The translations under genes and the position numbers were made by a program. Positions 7,636 through 14,128 of a stretch of 21,981 nt of DNA are shown in pieces. The notes beneath the pieces were generated by a model that made no database searches, had not been told where the DNA came from, and worked only from the letters and a program-made list of their open reading frames with translations. Numbering within the stretch: position 1 is the first letter of the stretch; every line of letters starts with the position of its first letter. The stretch is taken from assembly GCA_018648445.1 (NCBI GenBank), contig JABGRG010000068.1:1-21981 (forward strand), read 5' to 3'. Source of the stretch: Rhodospirillales bacterium. GTDB lineage: Bacteria > Pseudomonadota > Alphaproteobacteria > Rhodospirillales_A > JACZKS01.

Positions 7636-8007
7636 ATGGCTTTCATGACCCCAACCATCGTCAAAAACTTTTTTGGCAACCCCGCCACGCGGATGTATCC
7701 GATCACCACGCGTGAGCCGTTTTCCAATGCGCGCGGCGAGCTCTCGATCGACATCAAAGAGTGCAACATGTGCACCCTTTGTGCGCGGGCCTGTCCGGCA
7801 CAATGCATTACCGTGGATCGCGAAAAAGCGACCTGGGAATGCGATCCGTTCGAGTGCGTTTACTGCGGCGTGTGTGTTGATGTTTGCGGACGCAAGTGCC
7901 TGCATCAGGCCGATCAGTACCGCGCTCCGGTGACAGAGAAATTCGTTATGCACGAACAGGGTGAAATTAAAAAGAAACCAAAAAAAGCCGCGAGCGACTC
8001 GGCGTAG
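7636..8007 (+). CDS. echF: Energy-converting hydrogenase polyferredoxin subunit EchF
   Basis: This 2[4Fe-4S] ferredoxin-like subunit exchanges electrons with soluble ferredoxin and feeds EchC. Ligands of the first cluster set are Cys43, 46, 49 and 53 (CNMCTLCARACP), and of the second Cys74, 77, 80 and 84 (CVYCGVCVDVC). Extra cysteines at 57, 69 and 88 are present. The last Cys of the second motif is followed by Gly instead of the usual Pro, a small deviation. The protein has 123 residues with a Lys-rich tail. It is the last gene of the operon and is followed by two hairpins, the second a strong terminator. In CooMKLXUH the ferredoxin gene comes before the large subunit, so this order is Ech-like. 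Confidence 0.92.
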   Translation: MAFMTPTIVKNFFGNPATRMYPITTREPFSNARGELSIDIKECNMCTLCARACPAQCITVDREKATWECDPFECVYCGVCVDVCGRKCLHQADQYRAPVTEKFVMHEQGEIKKKPKKAASDSA

Positions 8008-8037
8008 ATCGCAGCCTCGTAGCCTCTGTTCCTGCCG

Positions 8038-8068
8038 AGAATGCCGAACATAACGAAGTCGGCACTCT
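8038..8068 (+). repeat. Hairpin downstream of echF
   Basis: AGAATGCCGA pairs with TCGGCACTCT over ten positions with one mismatch, leaving an 11-base loop. There is no T-run after it, so it is not itself a terminator. It may protect the 3' end of the ech transcript. Confidence 0.4.
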
Positions 8069-8087
8069 GATAGCCACCAAGCGAGCT

Positions 8088-8120
8088 AACCCCGCCCAAA
8101 TGATAATGGGCGGGGTTTTT
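8088..8120 (+). terminator. Strong intrinsic terminator of the ech operon
   Basis: AACCCCGCCC and GGGCGGGGTT form a perfect 10-bp stem around a 10-base AT-rich loop, followed by a T-run at 8116-8120. It ends the ech operon. The next gene converges on it from the other strand. Confidence 0.92.
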
Positions 8121-8142
8121 CCTAGTATGGGAATTGGTGGTG

Positions 8143-8862
8143 TCAGGCCACCAGATTGACCAGACTGCCCCGTGGAAGGGTGTCGCTTCCGTTGGCAATA
8201 GCTCGGGACAGGGACTGACCAGGCGCGCCCAACTGACCCAGATTGCGTTGCAGGGCTTCAAGGTTGGCTACCCGGCTGCCGACGCGAAACAGCGCTTCAT
8301 CGACAGCGGCGATTCCGCGATCAATATCGGTTTTGCTCAGCAATATCAAATCGGAAAGGCCGAGGCCCTCGGTGTCGAGAGCCTGTGGAACGATTTCCAA
8401 ACCGCCACCATAGCGCGACGTCTGGATCAGGATATTTCCTGACCTGCTTGAGATAAAATTTGCATTGTGGTTGAAGGTATTGGCAGCGATCAGGGTATCG
8501 ATTTTTTCAAGCAGAACGCTGGCTTCGGCATGGACGTTGACGCGGGAAACACGGGATCCGGAAATGGTCAGCGCCGTGGTCGATGAGACCAGCGATTCGT
8601 GGTCGGCCGTTTCCAGCGCGCCGGCAAGGGCGCCCAGACTGTTTTTGATCGCCGTGCCGACCTTGATTGCTACCGTCAAGGCCGCCGACGCGGTTTGGGC
8701 GTCGACCGAGGTGACAAAACGCGGCGTAGTGCCGTTGGTCAGCTCGGGCGGTAACTCAAGCCCGATAGCGCCCGATGACGTCGAGCGCGACAAGCCGCGC
8801 AACGTCTGAATGCCCGCCACCGCAATGGAGGTGGAGGATACAGATGAAAATTCCAGGGCCAC
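8143..8862 (-). CDS. Flagellin-like protein, short and divergent
   Basis: The start is GTG with an AGGGAC-type site just upstream, giving 239 residues. No signal peptide or membrane helix is obvious. Composition is Ala/Ser/Leu/Thr-rich and poor in Cys and Trp, as in filament proteins. Two parts recall flagellin: [20 protein letters not shown] near residues 61-80, and a C-terminal block [18 protein letters not shown], then TEGLGLSDL, then [18 protein letters not shown]. In alphaproteobacterial flagellins the matching segment precedes the final helix. The normal N-terminal D0 helix (a run such as NTNxxAMxAL) is not seen. It could be a minor filament protein, a flagellin-derived adhesin, or an export substrate with another job. 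No flagellar genes are near. The family call is by eye and moderate. Confidence 0.55.
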   Translation of the reverse strand: MALEFSSVSSTSIAVAGIQTLRGLSRSTSSGAIGLELPPELTNGTTPRFVTSVDAQTASAALTVAIKVGTAIKNSLGALAGALETADHESLVSSTTALTISGSRVSRVNVHAEASVLLEKIDTLIAANTFNHNANFISSRSGNILIQTSRYGGGLEIVPQALDTEGLGLSDLILLSKTDIDRGIAAVDEALFRVGSRVANLEALQRNLGQLGAPGQSLSRAIANGSDTLPRGSLVNLVA

Positions 8863-8903
8863 GTCCCTAGTCCCTGTTCAGCTGCCCAAAAAGTCCCGCT
8901 GCC

Positions 8904-8912
8904 ATTATAGCA
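8904..8912 (-). promoter_or_regulatory. Extended -10 promoter element for the flagellin-like gene
   Basis: On the minus strand this reads TGCTATAAT, a perfect TATAAT with the extended TGn motif, about 42 bases before the GTG start. No good -35 is present, which is common with extended -10 promoters. A sigma-54 or sigma-28 flagellar promoter was looked for and not found. Confidence 0.5.
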
Positions 8913-9005
8913 CACGATCGGCGCCAGCGGTTTTTCGGACGAATGCGGGGCCGTCTTCCGTTCGTTCCGTGCACCCTCCAATTAAAGCCAACATGCTGAT
9001 TACTC

Positions 9006-9034
9006 TTGCAAAAAAGGAAAAAACGCAGGATAAA
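9006..9034 (+). promoter_or_regulatory. Candidate promoter of the cold-shock gene
   Basis: TTGCAA and GATAAA are separated by 17 bases, each matching the housekeeping consensus at four of six positions. Transcription from here would give a leader of roughly 140 bases, in line with the long 5' leaders of cspA-type genes. Confidence 0.35.
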
Positions 9035-9131
9035 TTTGCGTTCGGTTGCACATTATTCTGGCGTATCCATCTAGAAGCCTTTGCGCTTTGCCGCGTTACC
9101 CCTGAAATTGTGAGACCACTTAGCGAAGCTG

Positions 9132-9152
9132 TGCAGACCAAATATGTCTGCA
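9132..9152 (+). promoter_or_regulatory. Perfect hairpin in the csp leader
   Basis: TGCAGAC and GTCTGCA form a perfect 7-bp stem with a 7-base AT-rich loop, ending about 18 bases before the AAGGA ribosome-binding site. In an mRNA leader this could be a temperature-responsive structure; as DNA it could be an operator. Confidence 0.4.
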
Positions 9153-9181
9153 AATTTATGAGTGCCTTGAAAGGACAAGAC

Positions 9182-9391
9182 ATGGCGACTGGATCAGTGA
9201 AATGGTTCAACCCGACTAAGGGTTATGGGTTCATCGAACCTGAAGACGGCTCCAAAGACGCGTTCGTTCATATCTCCGCCGTAGAAAAGGCGGGACTTAC
9301 GAGCCTTCGCGAAGGCCAAAGGGTCGAATTCGAACTCGTTCCCGGACGGAACGGCAAAGCCTCCGCCGAGAATCTTAGCGTTCTGGACTAA
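9182..9391 (+). CDS. CspA-family cold-shock protein
   Basis: This is a small single-domain OB-fold RNA/DNA chaperone that melts mRNA structure. The 69 residues start [18 protein letters not shown], with RNP1 as KGYGFI and RNP2 as AFVHI, and end in the GKASAENL strand typical of the family. The ATG at 9182 is chosen because the family begins there and AAAGGA precedes it; the much longer open frame upstream is leader. The long leader and hairpin suggest post-transcriptional control. Whether it is cold-induced or constitutive cannot be told, as alphaproteobacteria usually have several paralogues. Confidence 0.96.
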   Translation: MATGSVKWFNPTKGYGFIEPEDGSKDAFVHISAVEKAGLTSLREGQRVEFELVPGRNGKASAENLSVLD

Positions 9392-9450
9392 CGGTTGGTG
9401 CTCGGTCTACAAATATCGCGCAAACAGCCAAACTAACCGAGAGGACCGAA

Positions 9451-9615
9451 ATGGCCCGCAAACCTAACTACAAGTTCGAACGCATGGAACGCGATCGGGC
9501 AAAAGCAGCTAAAAAGGCGGCCCGGGCCAAGGCAAAGGCGGAAAAAGCGGAACTCGAAAACCCATCGGATACCGAAACTGACGCCGAACCCGAAGCGACG
9601 CCTGACGAGGAGTAA
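9451..9615 (+). CDS. Small highly charged protein downstream of csp (54 aa)
   Basis: The ATG at 9451 follows a GAGAGGA ribosome-binding site and opens a 54-codon frame ending at a TAA. The N-terminal half is basic and helical (MARKPNYKFERMERDRAKAA, then a Lys/Ala/Arg repeat), and the C-terminal half is acidic (DTETDAEPEATPDEE). Small proteins beginning MARKPNY are, from memory, common beside csp genes in alphaproteobacteria. The function is not known. It shares the csp transcript, with a 59-base gap, and a terminator follows at 9728. Its charge pattern could suit nucleic-acid or ribosome contact, which is inference only. Confidence 0.75.
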   Translation: MARKPNYKFERMERDRAKAAKKAARAKAKAEKAELENPSDTETDAEPEATPDEE

Positions 9616-9727
9616 CCTCGCCGACGTTATCGGATGAAACCGACAGTCTCTGCCCACCGATGCCGTTGTCACCAAGAGACGTCACAGGGAACTCCGCGAT
9701 AACACCCTTCACGGTTCCAAACATACG

Positions 9728-9765
9728 CCCCCCGTTTAGCTATTTGCTTTCCGGGGGATTTTTTT
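9728..9765 (+). terminator. Intrinsic terminator after the csp/small-protein unit
   Basis: A run of six C (9728-9733) can pair with GGGGG (9753-9757) around a loop of about 19 bases. A T-run at 9759-9765 follows after a single A. The stem is short but all G-C and the T-run is long. Confidence 0.75.
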
Positions 9766-9846
9766 GCCCGGCTCCACCCGTTCCTGCAATGGGACTGGCT
9801 CCTATTGACCTAGTTGCCGCTATTCGCGAGAAGGAGGGAAAACCGC

Positions 9847-9861
9847 TTGTGAAAATTACAA
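9847..9861. promoter_or_regulatory. Imperfect dyad upstream of the aldolase gene
   Basis: TTGTGAAAATTACAA is a near-palindrome (TTGT/ACAA outer arms). It sits about 80 bases before the chosen start and resembles the size of GntR-type operators, but no regulator gene is adjacent, so the meaning is uncertain. Confidence 0.2.
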
Positions 9862-9943
9862 AAGCGATTAGCGTGCTGTGGGCAGGAAATTTCTTGGGCG
9901 ATAAACAATATTAATGTCCTCAGAGTTCGAGAAGGGCCGAAGA

Positions 9944-10921
9944 ATGACACGCAACCGAATAGACGAAACGGCAGCGGGTTGTTTCCCGATTTGCCCAACC
10001 CCGTTCATGGAAGACGGCGCGCTGGACATCAAATCGCTGGATCGTCTCATTGATTTTTTTCTTGAATGCGGTGTGAAAGGGATGGTTGCTCTCGGCGTTT
10101 TCGGCGAGGCGGCGAAGCTCTCGCCGGAAGAAGGCATTCAGGTGCTGCAACGCGTCCTTTCGCGGATCGATGGCCGCGTACCCACCGTTCTCGGAACCGG
10201 TAACCTTGGTCTGCGCGACCTTTCGTCAATCGCCAAGACAGGCATGGATGCGGGTGCTGCTGGCGTGATGATCTCGCCGGCCAGCGGGCTTCGAACCGAC
10301 GAGCAGGTCTACAATTATACCGTCCGCCAGATGGAAGCGCTCGGTGAAGACGTTCCGGTCGTCTTTCAGGACTACCCGCCAGCGAACAATGTGTATCTCT
10401 CGGTTCCGCTGATTTTGAAGATATTTGAGGATTTCCCGCATGTCGTCGTGTTTAAGGCCGAAGACAATCCGGGCCTTGGAAAGATTGCTCGAATTCGCCG
10501 TGAAAGCGAGGAGAAGGGGATTCGGCGAGTCAGTATCCTTGGCGGCACCGGCGGTTTTTTTGCTCCCGCCACGCTAAGGAGAGGCGCAGATGGACTGGCC
10601 ACCGGGTTCAGCTATCCGGAGAATCTGGTCCAAATCGTCGAGTTAAGCCAGCGCGGGGATTTCGATCGGGCCGAGGACCTGTTTGACGTCCATCTCCCTC
10701 TCATCTGCCATGAACAGCAGCCGGGCCTGGGCATCTGCGTGCGCAAGTTCATCATGTATCGTCGCGGCCTTTTGCGAACTCCGGTCGCCCGCCAGCCGGT
10801 TCCTGCCCTTGATCACGCGGACTTAGGCGAAATCGATGCCATGATTAAACGCGCCGAAGACAAAATGCGTGCGCTCGGCATGGCCCAAACGGCCTCGAAA
10901 ATGTGGATCGACGAGGCCTGA
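9944..10921 (+). CDS. DHDPS/N-acetylneuraminate lyase superfamily aldolase, not classical DapA
   Basis: Members are class I TIM-barrel lyases that form a Schiff base with pyruvate or related 2-oxo acids. Counted from the ATG at 9944 (325 aa), the catalytic Lys171 sits in VVFKAED and the helper Tyr144 in FQDYPP, at the usual spacing. The substrate loop reads LGVFGEAAKLSPEEG instead of the GTTGE(S/A) of DapA, so the Thr pair is missing. The Arg that follows the Tyr segment in DapA is also missing (YPPANNVYL). A lysine-biosynthesis role is therefore unlikely. An ATG at 9914 would add 10 residues, but GAAGGG lies well placed before 9944. A creatininase-family gene follows 55 bases downstream, suggesting a shared catabolic route. 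The substrate is unknown. Confidence 0.82.
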   Translation: MTRNRIDETAAGCFPICPTPFMEDGALDIKSLDRLIDFFLECGVKGMVALGVFGEAAKLSPEEGIQVLQRVLSRIDGRVPTVLGTGNLGLRDLSSIAKTGMDAGAAGVMISPASGLRTDEQVYNYTVRQMEALGEDVPVVFQDYPPANNVYLSVPLILKIFEDFPHVVVFKAEDNPGLGKIARIRRESEEKGIRRVSILGGTGGFFAPATLRRGADGLATGFSYPENLVQIVELSQRGDFDRAEDLFDVHLPLICHEQQPGLGICVRKFIMYRRGLLRTPVARQPVPALDHADLGEIDAMIKRAEDKMRALGMAQTASKMWIDEA

Positions 10922-10976
10922 TCCGCAGAAGGGGGAAAGCGCCGTTGGCGCTCGCGCCAAGAGAAGGAAATTCGGT

Positions 10977-11801
10977 ATGAACGTCGAGTGGATGCGCATG
11001 AAGGCCCATGAAACGCGGGCGCTGGCGAATGAGGACGCGGTGGTTATCATTCCGGTCGGTTCGGTCGAACAGCACGGCGCGCATTTGCCTGTGCAGACGG
11101 ATACGCGCATCGTTTACGAGACCTCGCGCCGCGCTGCCGAAACGGCCTGTGAGGGCGGCACGCCGACGGTGGTCCTGCCGACCATCTGGCTTGGCATGTC
11201 GGACCATCACATGGATTTTGGCGGCACCCTCACGGCAGATTACGGAACCCTCCACGGGGTGCTCCATGCCGTCATCCACAGTGTCATCCACCATGGCTTC
11301 CGGCGTATCCTGGTGAACAACGGCCATGGCGGAAACACGGACGCGCTTAAATTGGCGACGGCCCGCCTCAAGCGCCATTTCGATGCGCCGATTGTGGTCA
11401 CCAACTATATGATCGAGGCGGCGGAAGAACACGCGGCGATCCTCGATGATCAGGACTGTGTCATGCATGCCGGCGAGGCCGAGACCTCGATGATGTTGTT
11501 TCTCGAACCCGATCTGGTCGATACCGTTGCGCTCGAAGGGTTTGCCGGAGCCGCGCTAAAAGAGGAAACCGACCAGCCGGGTGGCACCCGATGGCAGGAT
11601 TTCTCTACCCGTACGCCCAATGGCGTGCGTGGATTGCCAGCGCGGGCGACAGCCGAAAAGGGCGAAAAACTCCTCGCCGCCTCGGCCGAGGGTCTGGCCC
11701 GCCTGATCGTGGCGAAAGTGACATGGGCACCAGCCGTGGACATTCGACTACCGGAAATCGGTGGCGTTCCGGTGCGCCCCAAACGCCAATACCCGGAATA
11801 A
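10977..11801 (+). CDS. Creatininase-family metal-dependent amidohydrolase
   Basis: The family hydrolyses small cyclic or linear amides (creatinine, FAPy compounds, the mycofactocin precursor). All family motifs are present: GSVEQHGAHLPVQTD with metal-binding Glu, His and Asp; SDHHMDFGGTL; NNGHGGNTD; and HAGEAETS. The start is placed at the ATG at 10977, preceded by GAGAAGGAA, giving 274 aa; an earlier in-frame ATG at 10869 overlaps the aldolase gene and reads as out-of-frame filler. It is probably co-transcribed with the aldolase. True creatininase, MftE and ArfB have their own neighbours, which are absent here, so the substrate stays open. It ends 15 bases before the convergent GIY-YIG gene. 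Confidence 0.88.
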   Translation: MNVEWMRMKAHETRALANEDAVVIIPVGSVEQHGAHLPVQTDTRIVYETSRRAAETACEGGTPTVVLPTIWLGMSDHHMDFGGTLTADYGTLHGVLHAVIHSVIHHGFRRILVNNGHGGNTDALKLATARLKRHFDAPIVVTNYMIEAAEEHAAILDDQDCVMHAGEAETSMMLFLEPDLVDTVALEGFAGAALKEETDQPGGTRWQDFSTRTPNGVRGLPARATAEKGEKLLAASAEGLARLIVAKVTWAPAVDIRLPEIGGVPVRPKRQYPE

Positions 11802-11816
11802 AAATATTCTGCAGTT

Positions 11817-12101
11817 TCAGCGAGTCGCTGTGATGTTGAGGGAGGTCGCCTTGATTGCTGCCTTGAGCTTGCGGTCTTTTTTGATCTCCATCTCCCGGCG
11901 CAGGGCTTCACCGTGGCTGATCGGGCCCTCGGTGTGGGCGATGCGCCACGGGCCGCGGCCTCGGGTGAAACGGGCGCCGGTGTTTGTGTTGTGTTGGGCC
12001 AGCCTCGCGGTGACGTCCTTGGCGATGCCTGTGTAGGCGATATCGGCTCCGTTCAGCGCGACGTAGACGTAGTAGCCATGTTCGCCGGTTGATTTTTTCA
12101 T
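11817..12101 (-). CDS. GIY-YIG domain protein (UPF0213/YhbQ-like)
   Basis: The 94 residues form a single GIY-YIG nuclease-like domain with the two motif halves YYVYVAL and AYTGIA, then ARLAQHN and FTRGRGPWRI, and EALRREMEIKKDRK, which carries the conserved Arg and Glu. Stand-alone proteins of this size are widespread, and some have weak DNA-nicking activity; the cellular role is unclear. The start is one base after the slyX stop, so the two are co-transcribed. The C-terminal tail (after about residue 80) is non-conserved. Confidence 0.88.
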   Translation of the reverse strand: MKKSTGEHGYYVYVALNGADIAYTGIAKDVTARLAQHNTNTGARFTRGRGPWRIAHTEGPISHGEALRREMEIKKDRKLKAAIKATSLNITATR

Positions 12102-12102
12102 C

Positions 12103-12321
12103 TCAATAATGCGGCGGTGGTTTGTCGTCGGGGGCGGCGGCGCGGTCCAGTTGGGCGTCGATGTCGCCCATGCGCTCGGCCATGCGGCGGACCTGTTGGG
12201 TCAGGCGGTCAATCTCGCGGTCCTGGGTGGCGATGACCGATGATAGATCTTCGACCATGCGATCCACGTAGGCCAGCCGCGTTTCCAGGTCGCTGAGGCG
12301 GGGTTCGAGGGAATCGGTCAT
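12103..12321 (-). CDS. slyX: SlyX family protein
   Basis: The 72 residues have heptad-like repeats, predicting a coiled coil (RLSDLETRLAYVDRMVEDLS, then DREIDRLTQQVRRMAERM). The protein ends in PPPHY, the hallmark C-terminus of SlyX. The molecular function is not established in any species to my knowledge. It is the first gene of a two-gene minus-strand unit, divergent from the ABC importer with a 226-base gap that should hold both promoters. Confidence 0.93.
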   Translation of the reverse strand: MTDSLEPRLSDLETRLAYVDRMVEDLSSVIATQDREIDRLTQQVRRMAERMGDIDAQLDRAAAPDDKPPPHY

Positions 12322-12452
12322 GGACGGGCTCCGGATTTGTCGGTCAGTGAGTCTGACAATCGAAAGACAGACCGTTAACGCAATAAGTTCGAACGATCAA
12401 TGCCGGTGCGACGCCGGGATTGTGCGGCTGTGCACTTTTTGTGGATAACACG

Positions 12453-12485
12453 CCCTTTCCGAAGGGTGGGTCGGCACTGTATAAG
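12453..12485 (+). promoter_or_regulatory. Candidate promoter with embedded hairpin upstream of the ABC importer
   Basis: TATAAG at 12480-12485 is a plausible -10, with TTCCGA 17 bases upstream as a weak -35. The dyad CCCTT/AAGGG (12453-12466) with a 4-base loop overlaps the -35. It would give a leader of about 55 bases. No riboswitch fold was recognised. Confidence 0.3.
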
Positions 12486-12547
12486 CGGGGCGAATATCGG
12501 GGCAAATCCCGAGAAAACCCGCCTACCTGGGTCGCGCGGAACGCTGA

Positions 12548-14128
12548 ATGGACGCACATAACAAAAACGACCAAACCGAAGACGGCAGGCAACCGGGAGC
12601 GCCGTTGTTGGAAGCGCGCGGCCTGACCAAGGCATTTCCCGGCGTTATCGCCAACGACACCGTGTCATTCATCATCCGCCCCGGCGAGGTTCACGCCCTG
12701 CTGGGCGAGAACGGGGCCGGAAAAAGCACCCTGGTCAAGATGATGTACGGCCTGCTGCGCCCCGACGAGGGTGAGCTTTTCTGGCAGGGCCGCCCGGTGC
12801 GCATGGACAAGCCTTCAACGGCCCGCAACCTGGGCATCGGCATGGTGTTCCAGCATCTTTCGCTTTTTGAGCCGTTGAGCGTGCTTGAAAACGTGGCTTT
12901 GGCGGTGCCCGGAAAATGGAACCCCAAGGCCCTGCGCAAGCGCATCATCGATGTATCGACGGCGTACGGCCTGCCGCTGGAACCGGAACGTATCGTTCAG
13001 TCCATGTCGGTGGGCGAACGCCAGAGGATCGAAGTGGTGCGCTGTCTGTTGCAGGACCCCCAGTTGCTGATCCTCGACGAGCCGACCAGCGTGCTGACCC
13101 CGCAGGAAGCGGACCAGCTTTTCACTACATTGGACAAGCTGTCGGCTGAGGGCCGGTCCATCCTTTACATTTCACATAAATTGCACGAGGTGCGCCGCCT
13201 TTGCTCGGGCGCGACCGTGCTGCGCGAGGGACGCGTTGTCGCCCATTGCGATCCGCGCGACGAAACACCGGGGTCGCTGGCCGAGTTGATGCTGGGAACG
13301 CGCATTGCGCCGCCCAGCCGCGCAACAGCCGAGCGCACGACACCGCGCCTGAGGGTTTTCAACGTATCCGCTACCTCGACTCGCGCCTTCGGGTTCGACT
13401 TGAAGGACATCTCGTTCACCCTTCACGGCGGCGAAATCATGGGTATCGCCGGCATTGCCGGGAACGGGCAAAACGAGCTGATGAAGGTCCTGACGGGCGA
13501 AACCAAGCTGGACCACGAGGCCGATGCCATTCGCGTGGACGGCGCGCCGGTGGCCCATTTCGGACCGATCCATCGGCGCTTGTGCGGCATGGCCTTTGTG
13601 CCCGAGGAACGCAACGATCACGCCGCAGCCCTTAATCTCGCGCTGACCGACAATACGTTTTTGACCGGATTTTCCAAACTGCGGCTGACCCGTGGCGGAA
13701 TGATCCGCTCGCGGCGTACCCTCGATCACACCAAAAAGGTGGTCGATACCTATGGTGTGCGCGCCGCCGGACCCAACGCCGATGCGGGTAGCCTGTCGGG
13801 GGGCAATTTGCAGAAATTCGTCGTTGGCCGCGAAATCTTGCAGGCACCCGAGGTTCTGATCGTTGCGCAACCGACCTGGGGCGTCGATGCGGGCGCGGCG
13901 TTGGCCATCCGTCAGGCGCTGATCGATCTGGCGGCGACGGGCAGTGCGGTTTTGATTATTTCACAGGATTTGGACGAGATTTTTGCCATTTGCGACCGCA
14001 TCGCGGTGATGAGCGAGGGGCGGCTGTCGCCACCGGTTCCCGTTTCAGAAGCGACCACCGAGGAAATCGGACTGCTCATGGGCGGCGTTCATGAAACCCT
14101 GTCGGAGCACCGGGAGGCGGCCACATGA
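12548..14128 (+). CDS. ABC importer double ATPase, BMP/nucleoside type (YufO/NupB-like)
   Basis: This ATP-driving subunit carries two nucleotide-binding domains in one 526-residue chain. The first is complete: GENGAGKST at residues 53-61, signature SVGERQRIEV, and Walker B LLILDEPTSVL. The second is degenerate: the P-loop reads GIAGNGQNE without Lys-Ser/Thr, the signature is SGGNLQKFVVGRE, and Walker B is LIVAQPTWGVD with the catalytic Glu replaced by Gln. This asymmetry is typical of the RbsA/YufO-like group. The stop overlaps the first permease start by four bases (ATGA). A weak ribosome-binding site precedes the ATG at 12548. The permeases and BMP binding protein that follow point to nucleoside or related purine uptake. 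Confidence 0.93.
   Translation: MDAHNKNDQTEDGRQPGAPLLEARGLTKAFPGVIANDTVSFIIRPGEVHALLGENGAGKSTLVKMMYGLLRPDEGELFWQGRPVRMDKPSTARNLGIGMVFQHLSLFEPLSVLENVALAVPGKWNPKALRKRIIDVSTAYGLPLEPERIVQSMSVGERQRIEVVRCLLQDPQLLILDEPTSVLTPQEADQLFTTLDKLSAEGRSILYISHKLHEVRRLCSGATVLREGRVVAHCDPRDETPGSLAELMLGTRIAPPSRATAERTTPRLRVFNVSATSTRAFGFDLKDISFTLHGGEIMGIAGIAGNGQNELMKVLTGETKLDHEADAIRVDGAPVAHFGPIHRRLCGMAFVPEERNDHAAALNLALTDNTFLTGFSKLRLTRGGMIRSRRTLDHTKKVVDTYGVRAAGPNADAGSLSGGNLQKFVVGREILQAPEVLIVAQPTWGVDAGAALAIRQALIDLAATGSAVLIISQDLDEIFAICDRIAVMSEGRLSPPVPVSEATTEEIGLLMGGVHETLSEHREAAT

Larger units (their letters stand above)
8863..9181. other. Divergent promoter region between the flagellin-like gene and csp
   Basis: This 319-base stretch holds an extended -10 for the minus-strand gene (8904-8912), a candidate promoter for csp (9006-9034) and a 7-bp hairpin near the csp start (9132-9152). 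An open frame continuing upstream of csp is without codon bias and is taken as non-coding leader. Confidence 0.5.
9616..9943 (+). other. Intergenic stretch before the aldolase gene
   Basis: This 328-base stretch holds the intrinsic terminator at 9728-9765 and, after it, an imperfect dyad at 9847-9861. A 41-codon frame (ATG at 9789, TAA ending at 9914) overlaps the ATG at 9914 but has no clear ribosome-binding site or recognised similarity, so it is not called. The promoter of the aldolase gene is expected after 9765; no strong consensus was seen. Confidence 0.45.

Noticed and set aside
2856..8007. Complex I (nuo) fragment or hydrogenase-4/formate hydrogenlyase (hyf/hyc) instead of Ech
   Set aside because: The large subunit has nickel-binding CxxC pairs, which NuoD lacks, and only one antiporter-like subunit is present, with none of the extra HyfD-F or formate dehydrogenase genes.
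8810..9181. N-terminal extension of the cold-shock protein
   Set aside because: The frame is open by chance; the family starts at MATGSVKWF, and a good ribosome-binding site precedes 9182.
9789..9914. 41-codon frame whose stop overlaps an ATG at 9914
   Set aside because: There is no ribosome-binding site, it lies right behind a terminator, and no similarity was recognised; the aldolase start at 9944 is better supported.
10869..10976. Upstream start for the creatininase-family protein
   Set aside because: The extra residues overlap the aldolase gene in another frame and are unlike the family N-terminus.
12322..12547. Riboswitch upstream of the nucleoside-type importer
   Set aside because: No purine or other known riboswitch core could be recognised; only a short 5-bp hairpin and a weak promoter are visible.
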